DNA from: Bacteroidales bacterium
GTDB taxonomy: Bacteria; Bacteroidota; Bacteroidia; Bacteroidales; UBA932
Direction of reading: 5' to 3'
DNA length: 64,000 bases
Assembly (NCBI GenBank): GCA_017447815.1
Contig: JAFSMS010000001.1
Coordinates: 1 to 64,000 of the forward strand
Below are positions 1 through 6,753 of this stretch, in pieces. The notes beneath the pieces were generated by a model that saw nothing but the letters and a program-made list of their open reading frames with translations, had not been told where the DNA came from and ran no database searches. Both the position numbers and the translations under genes were made by a program. Numbering within the stretch: position 1 is the first letter of the stretch; each line of letters opens with the position of its first letter.

Positions 1-136
1 ATCAAACTACTTATAATTGCATAAATATCAAATAGTTTGGTACTGTATCACCAACTACTTTTTGCACCTATACCTTTTTCCTCTGAAGGGATGGTCACCG
101 CTGGCCAGCCGTAGTCTTTGTAAACAGCCACTTTTG

Positions 137-544
137 TTATTCCAAGAAAAAGAAGTAGAAGGCGGCCCACCTTTGGGGAATGTCCTTGGCATGGCCGATG
201 ATCCGATAATTGGCATCCTGGACGGTGCCGTCGCCGCGGATGTGCCCGACGGTCCTGTAAGAGGCATCCTGCACCGTTCCGTCACTCTTGATATGCCCCA
301 CGGTGCGGTAACTGTGGTCCTGGACGGTGCCGTCGTCCCGAAGATGGCCGATGGTCCGGTAGGAGGCATCCTGGACGGTCCCGTCATCTTTGATGTGCCC
401 GATGGTCCTGTAGGAACTGTCCTGAATGGTTCCGTCACTCTTGATATGGGCAACGGTCCGGTATCCCGAATCCTTGACGGTCTGGGCATGGAGGCTGACG
501 CATCCCAGCAGGAACGACATCAGGACGATCAGAATCCTTTTCAT
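137..544 (-). CDS. 5-fold beta-flower repeat protein, exported
   Basis: A 135-residue protein with a signal peptide (about residues 1-21, ending HAQ). It is almost entirely a 17-residue repeat with core DGT-VQD-SYRT-GHI. Five full copies and one partial copy span residues 23-121, followed by an aromatic tail rich in Phe. This matches the small Bacteroidetes 5-fold beta-flower family, which has no established biochemical role. It lies directly downstream of the serine hydrolase gene: the hydrolase stop and this ATG share one base (TAATG), so the two are probably translated together. No catalytic residues are evident, and a structural or binding role in the periplasm or at the surface is only inferred. 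Confidence 0.8.
   Translation of the reverse strand: MKRILIVLMSFLLGCVSLHAQTVKDSGYRTVAHIKSDGTIQDSSYRTIGHIKDDGTVQDASYRTIGHLRDDGTVQDHSYRTVGHIKSDGTVQDASYRTVGHIRGDGTVQDANYRIIGHAKDIPQRWAAFYFFFLE
182..478 (-). repeat. 51-bp in-frame tandem repeats inside the beta-flower gene
   Basis: Five 51-bp units and a partial sixth encode the 17-residue repeats of the beta-flower protein. The units differ at several codons, so this is a coding repeat and not a spacer-separated array. Copy number could change by slippage, but the copies have diverged enough to suggest stability. Confidence 0.8.
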
Positions 545-1854
545 TACAACTGTGCGATAATGTCTTTCAGAAGGCCGTTGAAGTCAATGACGCGTTCCGG
601 CTTGGGGGAGTAGCCGAGCACCACGACCACCAGGTCTTCGGAAGGGATGATATAGATTTGCTGGCCGTCATGCCCGTTGCAGGAGAACATGTCCTCCGGG
701 ACATCGGGACAGGTGCGGCTGCGGTTGAGCCAAAAGAAGGCACCGTACTTGCCCTCGCTCGCGGAAGCCGGGGTGACCGTGTAGTCCACCCATCCTTCGG
801 GGAGGATGCGTTTGTCGCCGACGCAGCCGTCGTCCAGGAACATCTGGCCGAAGCGGGCAAAGTCGCGGGCTGTCACATAGAGGTAGGACGATCCCACCGG
901 CGTCCCGCTCATGTCCGGTTCAAAATGGGGATTGGCGATGGCCAGCGGTGCGAAAAGGCGCTCCCGCATGTAGGAGAGGAACGCTTCGTCAGAGGGGAAT
1001 TTCCCGCGGAGGAATCGCATCACCAGGTTGGTGCTGCCGCTGGAATAGTACCAGTGCGTTCCGATTTCGTGCTCCAGAGGCATCGAGAGGGCGTAAAGGC
1101 CCATGTCGGCCTCCCGGTGAAGCATGAGGTTGACGTCGGAGCGGTTCCCGTAATTCTCGTTCCAGCGAAGGCCGCTCTGCATCTGCATCAAGTCATTGAG
1201 GGTGATATCCTTCCGGCCGTCCTCCTGCCACTGGGGAAGGCCCAGCGGCGCGTGGATGTCCACGAGGCCGTCGCCGGCCATGATGCCGGCGAGGGCGTTG
1301 GTGAAACTCTTCGCCATGCTCCAACTGAGGAGTTGCGTCCCGGCCGTGATGCCGCTGTCGTAGCGTTCGGCGACAATCTTTCCCTCATGCAGCACCACGA
1401 AGGCAAAGGGATGCCCGTTATAACTGCGCTTGTCCACGAGGGCTTCGGCAATGGGGGCAAGCCTGGCGCGCGTGTCTTCGTCGCCGCAGGTCAGATAGTC
1501 CGCATGGTTGTCTTTGGGAAGGGGATACTCGCCCTGAAGGAAAGCCTCCTTCCCTTTTCCGCGGAGGAGCGTCACGCCGTATCCTTCCCGATAGACGGCT
1601 GTCGCCTTGGCCCAGAGGAAACGGCTGATGACGGTCTTATTCTCAAAGTCCACCTTGTTTTTGTTGAACTTGATGAAGGAGAAGTGAAGGTCCAGGGCCT
1701 CTACGTCGGCCGGGTTTCTGCCCGATACGAATACGGCCGATGCGAGGTTCTTGGCCGCATAGCCGGTGATAATCGGCATAAGGGTATTGAGGTAGAGGCA
1801 TCCTCCCAGCAGGGCGGCGGCAAGGATGGCGCAAATGGATTTGATGTATTTCAT
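544..1854 (-). CDS. Serine hydrolase, beta-lactamase/class C family
   Basis: A 436-residue exported protein with an N-terminal hydrophobic segment and a possible lipobox (LGGC near residue 19). It carries the class C beta-lactamase / DD-peptidase-like motifs: S179-M-A-K182 as the nucleophile SxxK, a Tyr-Ser-Ser-Gly-Ser motif in the YxN position, and a C-terminal HDG in the HxG position. Such proteins in Bacteroidetes act on peptides, esters or amides (the 6-aminohexanoate-dimer hydrolase type). True beta-lactam hydrolysis is not implied. It is the first gene of a two-gene minus-strand unit with the beta-flower gene. The substrate is unknown. Confidence 0.85.
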   Translation of the reverse strand: MKYIKSICAILAAALLGGCLYLNTLMPIITGYAAKNLASAVFVSGRNPADVEALDLHFSFIKFNKNKVDFENKTVISRFLWAKATAVYREGYGVTLLRGKGKEAFLQGEYPLPKDNHADYLTCGDEDTRARLAPIAEALVDKRSYNGHPFAFVVLHEGKIVAERYDSGITAGTQLLSWSMAKSFTNALAGIMAGDGLVDIHAPLGLPQWQEDGRKDITLNDLMQMQSGLRWNENYGNRSDVNLMLHREADMGLYALSMPLEHEIGTHWYYSSGSTNLVMRFLRGKFPSDEAFLSYMRERLFAPLAIANPHFEPDMSGTPVGSSYLYVTARDFARFGQMFLDDGCVGDKRILPEGWVDYTVTPASASEGKYGAFFWLNRSRTCPDVPEDMFSCNGHDGQQIYIIPSEDLVVVVLGYSPKPERVIDFNGLLKDIIAQL

Positions 1855-1913
1855 ATTTCTTTTCGGTTTTCCTGCCTTGCAAAATTACAAAAAATCGGAA
1901 TAGGTTGGACTCT

Positions 1914-1945
1914 TTTGCAATTATCCGCCATTTTTTGTAAGTTTG
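1914..1945 (+). promoter_or_regulatory. Bacteroidetes-type promoter for the phosphodiesterase gene
   Basis: TTTG at 1914-1917, a 20-base spacer, then TAAGTTTG at 1938-1945, matching the TTTG / TAnnTTTG consensus. The ATG at 1950 starts only four bases after the -7 element, so the transcript would have almost no leader. Confidence 0.6.
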
Positions 1946-1949
1946 CCTT

Positions 1950-3038
1950 ATGATCAAAAGGTTTGTTTTCTTGCTTTTCGCGTCCCTGCTGGCCCTTTCC
2001 TGCGGCCGGGATGCCGTCGTTGAATCTCCCTATGCCGTAGCCCACAGAGGTTGCTGGCTCATGGACGGAGAGGAGTTCTACATCAATGAAAACTGTCCGG
2101 CCGGGGTCCGGATGGCCGCCCGTTTCGGCTATCCGGCCATCGAATGCGACGTCAAATACACCCGCGACAGCGTCATGGTCCTGATGCACGACGCCACCAT
2201 CAACCGCACTATGCGGATGGCCTCCGATTATTCGCCGGTGCCCGAGCCCGTCAAGGTGACCGACTGCACCTTTGAGGAACTCCGGACCCGCTACGTCCTG
2301 GTCTCTACGGACCCGGCCCTGCGAACGCCCATCCCCACCCTTGAGGAACTGCTGGAAACCTGCCGCGAAACCGGAATCATTCCCATGCTTCACAGCGCCG
2401 TAGTGGAATCCTATGCGCTGGCGCATGAAATCCTGGGAGACCGTTTTATCGCCTTCGATGCCAATGAAGAGGCTGTCAGGCAGGCCAGGAACTATTCTTC
2501 CTGCCTGATTCTGCTGGATCCCGGGAAAGAAAGCGCTGCCGGAACCATAGAAAGGCTGCAAGGCATTGGCGGGCGCTGCGGCATGAGCACCATGAATTAC
2601 AACATGCTGGATTCGTCTTATATCCACACCGTCAAAAACGCCGGCTTCGAAGTGCAGGCTTCCATTTTCCCGGCGCGTCATACGCAGAGGGCCACCGGCG
2701 ACGGCGTCACCATCCAGTTGTCGGACTTCTACTGGTACCAGACGCAGGGCCGCAAAGCCGTCGCTTCCCTGAACGAGAAGGGCTTGAAACTCTCCGAGGG
2801 AGAAAGTTTCGCCTGGGCGGAAGAGGCCCCGGAGTATGCCGCCGCCACCCTGGAACTGACGTTCTCGGGCACCCTCGAAATCACGTTCTGCGGAAAAACC
2901 TTCACCCTTGCCCACGGGCAGCAGAAAAAGCCGGAAACCTTCGGCCTCCGGCTTTTCAAATCGGACCCGGAATTGAGCCTGAAGGCCCTTGGGCCGACAG
3001 ACATCCAGTCCCTTTCAGTCAATTTGTACGCTATCTAG
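1950..3038 (+). CDS. Glycerophosphodiester phosphodiesterase-like lipoprotein
   Basis: A 362-residue protein with a lipoprotein signal (LALSC, Cys18). The GDPD signature is clear in the first third: AHRG, then E-C-D with a following D, and VLMHD. These supply the His pair and acidic metal ligands used to hydrolyse glycerophosphodiesters. The barrel appears to occupy about residues 30-265. The last ~90 residues look like an extra beta-rich domain not present in minimal GDPDs. It is a single gene with its own promoter, divergent from the serine hydrolase and convergent with the next gene. The actual substrate could be a lipid head group or a surface polymer. Confidence 0.8.
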   Translation: MIKRFVFLLFASLLALSCGRDAVVESPYAVAHRGCWLMDGEEFYINENCPAGVRMAARFGYPAIECDVKYTRDSVMVLMHDATINRTMRMASDYSPVPEPVKVTDCTFEELRTRYVLVSTDPALRTPIPTLEELLETCRETGIIPMLHSAVVESYALAHEILGDRFIAFDANEEAVRQARNYSSCLILLDPGKESAAGTIERLQGIGGRCGMSTMNYNMLDSSYIHTVKNAGFEVQASIFPARHTQRATGDGVTIQLSDFYWYQTQGRKAVASLNEKGLKLSEGESFAWAEEAPEYAAATLELTFSGTLEITFCGKTFTLAHGQQKKPETFGLRLFKSDPELSLKALGPTDIQSLSVNLYAI

Positions 3039-3050
3039 TTTCCGCGCTTC

Positions 3051-3503
3051 CTACTTCTTTCCGAAGAGGCTGCCGAGGATACTGGTGGCTGCGCCCAGAA
3101 GACCCGAGCCGGCACCGCCCTTGAGGGAGAGGAGGATGTCGTTGAGGTCAACGTCGCCGTCACCGTCCTGGTCCTTGATGAAGCCGGAGAGTTTGGTCAT
3201 GATTCCGGGAATGAGGCCGGCAAGAACCGGAGCCAGGCTGCCCAGGTTCAGTTTGCTCAGCACATTCTTGTTGAAGAGGTTGCCGGCGAGTGCGGTGATG
3301 TCGCTGGTGGCGGCATCGGCCTTTCCGGTAAAGATGCTCTTGATTTCATCCAGGCCGCCGGCCTTGGCGGCTGTCTGGGTGAGGGAGCCCAGAATGGAAC
3401 CCGAAAGACCACTGAGGACCTGATCTTTCACATTGGCAGGGATTTCCACCTTGCCGGCAGCCGAATTGACAAGCTGCCCGATGATGTCATTGATGTTAGC
3501 CAT
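3051..3503 (-). CDS. Small helical protein with EF-hand/dockerin-like calcium loop
   Basis: A 150-residue protein without a signal peptide. It is rich in Ala, Gly and Leu and probably mostly helical. Near residue 113 it has a DxDGDGDxDxND loop, the spacing of an EF-hand or dockerin-type calcium site. The rest has hydrophobic, glycine-rich stretches near the C-terminus (GAGSGLLGAATS). I do not recognise a named family with confidence; a DUF937-like resemblance is possible. It is transcribed alone, divergent from the NfeD/flotillin operon. No function is assigned. Confidence 0.7.
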   Translation of the reverse strand: MANINDIIGQLVNSAAGKVEIPANVKDQVLSGLSGSILGSLTQTAAKAGGLDEIKSIFTGKADAATSDITALAGNLFNKNVLSKLNLGSLAPVLAGLIPGIMTKLSGFIKDQDGDGDVDLNDILLSLKGGAGSGLLGAATSILGSLFGKK

Positions 3504-3526
3504 AATTGTAGTTCGAATTTTGTTCT

Positions 3527-3557
3527 CAAAGATACAAAAATTCTTCCAAAAAACAAT
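3527..3557 (-). promoter_or_regulatory. Promoter of the calcium-loop protein gene
   Basis: On the minus strand, ATTG at 3557-3554, a 19-base spacer, and TATCTTTG at 3534-3527. The -7 element is perfect and the -33 element is weak. The start codon at 3503 is 24 bases downstream of the -7 element. Confidence 0.55.
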
Positions 3558-3580
3558 TCTGCAAATTTTTTTAATTTTTT

Positions 3581-3611
3581 GTTGTAATTCAATAAATATT
3601 TATTATCTTTG
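3581..3611 (+). promoter_or_regulatory. Promoter of the NfeD-like/flotillin operon
   Basis: GTTG at 3581-3584, a 19-base spacer, then TATCTTTG at 3604-3611. The leader to the ATG at 3638 is about 20 bases. The surrounding AT-rich tract is typical of Bacteroidetes promoters. Confidence 0.6.
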
Positions 3612-3637
3612 CCAAAGAAACCAAATTAAACTGCTTT

Positions 3638-4252
3638 ATGATTGCAACTTGGTGGGCTGGACTCAGCCTCGTTATGAAAATCCTCTGGGGCGTCACCCTG
3701 ACCGCATCCCTTATTTTCATCATTCAAAGCATCCTCACCTTTGTCGGGGCCGATGCCGACTCCGATTTCGACCTCAACATGGATGTGGATACATCCCTGG
3801 ACGGGAGCGACCTCTCCAATATTGACGGCGGGGCCAACCTGTACACTTTCCGCAACCTTGTGAACTTCGTCCTGGGCTTCGGCTGGAGCGCCATCCTCCT
3901 GCAGGAATCCATTCCTTCCACGGCCCTCAGGATTACCGTCTCCGTGGTCGTCGGCATCGCCTTGGTGGCTGCCGTGATGTACATGTTCAAATGGCTTTCC
4001 GGCATGCAGCAGAGCGGCAACATCAACCTGCAGAAGTCGGCCGCCGGCTGTGAGGGGAAGGTCTATCTCACCGTTCCTGCCGCCCGCGGCGGGGAAGGGA
4101 AGGTGCAGATTACCATCAGCGGGGCCGTCAGGGAGTACAACGCCGTCACGGAAAGCGAGACGCCCCTGAAAACCGGCACTCCGGTGCGCGTGGTGGACGC
4201 CATCAATGCCAATACGGTTCTAGTCGAAGAAAATAACAGTTATACCATCTAA
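3638..4252 (+). CDS. NfeD-like / YqiJ-type OB-fold membrane protein
   Basis: A 204-residue protein with a hydrophobic N-terminal segment (about residues 10-33), an acidic loop rich in Asp, two further membrane segments (about 75-115), and a C-terminal soluble beta domain (about 130-204) like the OB fold of NfeD/YqiJ proteins. Proteins of this type are partners of flotillins in many bacteria. A flotillin gene follows after a two-base gap, which supports the assignment and makes co-translation likely. The pair is thought to organise membrane microdomains. The specific role here is unknown. Confidence 0.75.
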   Translation: MIATWWAGLSLVMKILWGVTLTASLIFIIQSILTFVGADADSDFDLNMDVDTSLDGSDLSNIDGGANLYTFRNLVNFVLGFGWSAILLQESIPSTALRITVSVVVGIALVAAVMYMFKWLSGMQQSGNINLQKSAAGCEGKVYLTVPAARGGEGKVQITISGAVREYNAVTESETPLKTGTPVRVVDAINANTVLVEENNSYTI

Positions 4253-4254
4253 TT

Positions 4255-5637
4255 ATGAACACATTGTATCTGATTCTCATTGCCGTAGCCATCGCGTTCG
4301 TAACGCTGGCGGCCATTCTGAGGCGCTATCGCCGCTGCCCTTCCGACAAGATTCTTGTCATCTATGGTAAGACGGGCAAGAATGCCCACGGAAGCATTTC
4401 ATCGGCCCGCTGCATCCACGGCGGCGCTGCCTTCATCTGGCCTGTCTTCCAGGATTATGCCTTCCTGGACCTCAAGCCCATCTCTATCGAGTGCAATCTC
4501 ACCAACGCCCTTTCCAAGCAGAACATCCGCGTGGACGTTCCCTGCCGCTTCACCGTGGGTATTTCCACCGACCCGGAGAACATGACCAACGCCGCGGAGC
4601 GTCTGCTGGGCCTTTCCGTGGACAGCATCCAGAGCATCGCCACGGACATCCTGTTCGGCCAGTTGCGTCTGGTGATCGCCACCATGGACATCGAGGAAAT
4701 CAACGCCGACCGTGACAAATTCCTCGCCAACGTCTCTACCAATGTGGAGGCGGAACTGCGCAAGATCGGCCTCAAACTCATCAACGTGAACGTGACCGAT
4801 ATCCGTGACGAATCCGGCTACATCGAGGCCCTGGGTAAGGAAGCCGCCGCCAAGGCCATCAACGACGCCAAGAAGAGTGTGGCCGAGCAGAACCGTTACG
4901 GTGAAACCGGTAAGGCCCTGGCCGACAAGGACACCCGTATCAACGTGGCTGCCGCCGATGCCGATGCCGTGAAGGGTGAGAACAGCGCCAAGATCGAAAT
5001 CGCCAACTCCGACGCCCTCCGCCGTCAGAAGACCGCCGAGGCCGACCGTCTGGCCGTCGCTGCCGAAAAGGTGCAGGCCGCCAAGGCCCTGGAAGAAGCC
5101 TACCAGAGCGAGCGCGACGCCGAACTGGCCCGTGCCGCCCGTGAAGAGGCCACCCAGAAGGCCAACATCGTGGTCGCTGCAGAAATCGACAAACAGAAGA
5201 AAATCATCGAGGCCGAGGCCGAAGCCGAGCAGATCCGCCGCAAGGCAAAGGGTGAGGCCGACGCTATCTTTGCCAAGATGGACGCCCAGGCAAAGGGTAT
5301 GCTGGAAATCCTGACCAAGCAGGCCGACGGTTTCAAGAACCTGGTGGGAGCCGCCGAAGGCGATGCCCAGAAGGCCGTCCTGATGATGATTGCCGACAAG
5401 CTGCCCGAACTGGTGAAGACCCAGGTCGAGGCCGTCAAGGGCATCAATATCGACAAGGTGACGGTCTGGGATGGCGGAAACGGTGCCGACGGCAAAACCG
5501 CCACTTCCAATTTCATTTCCGGGTTGATGAAATCCGTTCCCCCGCTGGATGACCTCTTCAAGATGGCCGGCATGGAACTGCCGTCCTACCTGAAGGGCCA
5601 GAAACCGGAGGAACAAGCTGCAGGAGAAGAAAAATAG
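4255..5637 (+). CDS. Flotillin-like SPFH/Band 7 protein, YqiK type
   Basis: A 460-residue protein with one N-terminal membrane segment (about residues 3-23) and an SPFH (Band 7) domain to about residue 190. A long Ala/Glu/Lys-rich heptad region (about 190-360), typical of the flotillin coiled coil, follows before a glycine-rich tail. It belongs to the YqiK-type flotillins that scaffold membrane complexes. It follows the NfeD-like partner by two bases, and a mini-regulator gene begins six bases after its stop, so all three likely share one transcript. Confidence 0.85.
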   Translation: MNTLYLILIAVAIAFVTLAAILRRYRRCPSDKILVIYGKTGKNAHGSISSARCIHGGAAFIWPVFQDYAFLDLKPISIECNLTNALSKQNIRVDVPCRFTVGISTDPENMTNAAERLLGLSVDSIQSIATDILFGQLRLVIATMDIEEINADRDKFLANVSTNVEAELRKIGLKLINVNVTDIRDESGYIEALGKEAAAKAINDAKKSVAEQNRYGETGKALADKDTRINVAAADADAVKGENSAKIEIANSDALRRQKTAEADRLAVAAEKVQAAKALEEAYQSERDAELARAAREEATQKANIVVAAEIDKQKKIIEAEAEAEQIRRKAKGEADAIFAKMDAQAKGMLEILTKQADGFKNLVGAAEGDAQKAVLMMIADKLPELVKTQVEAVKGINIDKVTVWDGGNGADGKTATSNFISGLMKSVPPLDDLFKMAGMELPSYLKGQKPEEQAAGEEK

Positions 5638-5643
5638 CCTGTC

Positions 5644-5853
5644 ATGCCCATTATTATCAATATCGATGTTATGCTGGCCCGCCGGAAAATGTCTTCCGGC
5701 GAGTTGGCGCAGAAAGTGGGTATCACCCCCGCAAACCTTTCCATCCTCAAGTGCGGAAAGGCCAAGGCGGTCCGCCTGAGCACGCTGGAGGCGTTGTGCC
5801 GCGCCCTGGACTGCCAGCCCGGTGATATCCTGGAATACAGACCTGAAGAATGA
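5644..5853 (+). CDS. Small Cro/CI-type HTH regulator
   Basis: A 69-residue protein that is essentially one XRE-type helix-turn-helix (about residues 8-65). It has the pattern SSGELAQKVGI-TPANLSILK followed by LEALCRALDCQPGDIL, close to the YozG-like mini-regulators. It has no sensor domain, so it probably binds DNA as a dimer. It begins six bases after the flotillin stop and overlaps the DUF4886 start by four bases (ATGA), so it is embedded in this operon and might autoregulate it. Confidence 0.85.
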   Translation: MPIIINIDVMLARRKMSSGELAQKVGITPANLSILKCGKAKAVRLSTLEALCRALDCQPGDILEYRPEE

Positions 5854-6749
5854 TGAAAAAGTATTGTCTGATCAGTCTGCTGCTTCTCGTCCTGTCCCTT
5901 GTCCGGGGACAGGCGCAGGAAGCGTTCTATCCCAACCACCCGTTACCGCAGCACCCCGACACGCTCCGGATCCTGGCCATCGGCAACTCTTTCTCCGATG
6001 ACGCTACGGAGTATCTGCCCGGCCTGCTGGAGGCCGCCGGCATCCGCAATGTCATCCTGGGCCGGCTCTATATCGGCGGATGCACGCTGGAGCGGCATTG
6101 CAACGAGTTTGAAACCCAGGGACACGAGTACGTGTACCGGAAGTCCGTGGCCAACCGCTGGGAAACCGTCAAGCGTTACCAGGAGGGAAGTTTCATGGAC
6201 GGTCTGGGCGACGAGCCCTGGGACATCATCACCTTGCAGCAGGGTTCGCCCAAAAGCGGCCGCTGGGACAGTTATGACCCCTGGCTGCCGAAACTGATCG
6301 GGATTGTCCGTCAGAACTGCCTGAATCCCAATGCCGCCATCGTGTGGCACCAGACCTGGGCCTATGCACAGGACTATGACAACCGCAGTTTCGCCAATTA
6401 CACCTATGATCAGGATTTGATGTACCGCTGCATTGAATCCTGCGTAAGGAAACTGCGGAAGGATTACGACATCCCCGTGGTGATTCCTTCCGGCGTAGCG
6501 GTGCAGAACCTGCGTGCGGGCAAACTGAAAACCGCCCGGGAATTCACCCGTGACGGCTTCCACATGGATTATAAGTATGGCCGCTATGCCACGGCCTGCG
6601 TCTGGTTCGAAACCCTGATCCGGCCGGTTTTCGGCGTCAGCGTCAAGGGCAATGTTTTCCGTAACCAGGGAACGGAGAACGAAATCACCGAAAAAGAAGC
6701 CCGGACGCTGCAGAAAGCGGCGGTCCGGGCCATCAGGTATTGGAAGTAA
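5850..6749 (+). CDS. DUF4886 / SGNH-like exported hydrolase
   Basis: A 299-residue protein with a signal peptide (ending about residue 23, GQAQ). It has the DUF4886 opening LRILAIGNSFSDDA, in which GNSFS is the equivalent of the SGNH block I nucleophile motif. A later H-x-D (about residue 233, FHMDYKYGRYA) fits the catalytic His region. Family members are found in Bacteroidetes polysaccharide regions and are suspected esterases, but no reaction is established. It overlaps the HTH gene by four bases and converges on the GH92 gene with a four-base gap. Confidence 0.75.
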   Translation: MMKKYCLISLLLLVLSLVRGQAQEAFYPNHPLPQHPDTLRILAIGNSFSDDATEYLPGLLEAAGIRNVILGRLYIGGCTLERHCNEFETQGHEYVYRKSVANRWETVKRYQEGSFMDGLGDEPWDIITLQQGSPKSGRWDSYDPWLPKLIGIVRQNCLNPNAAIVWHQTWAYAQDYDNRSFANYTYDQDLMYRCIESCVRKLRKDYDIPVVIPSGVAVQNLRAGKLKTAREFTRDGFHMDYKYGRYATACVWFETLIRPVFGVSVKGNVFRNQGTENEITEKEARTLQKAAVRAIRYWK

Positions 6750-6753
6750 GTCC

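Noticed and set aside
182..478. Repeat array considered as CRISPR
   Set aside because: The 51-bp units are contiguous and in frame, encode the beta-flower repeats, and have no spacers or cas genes nearby.
658..1953. 431-codon frame antisense to the serine hydrolase
   Set aside because: Shadow of the well-supported hydrolase gene; no motif and no signal.
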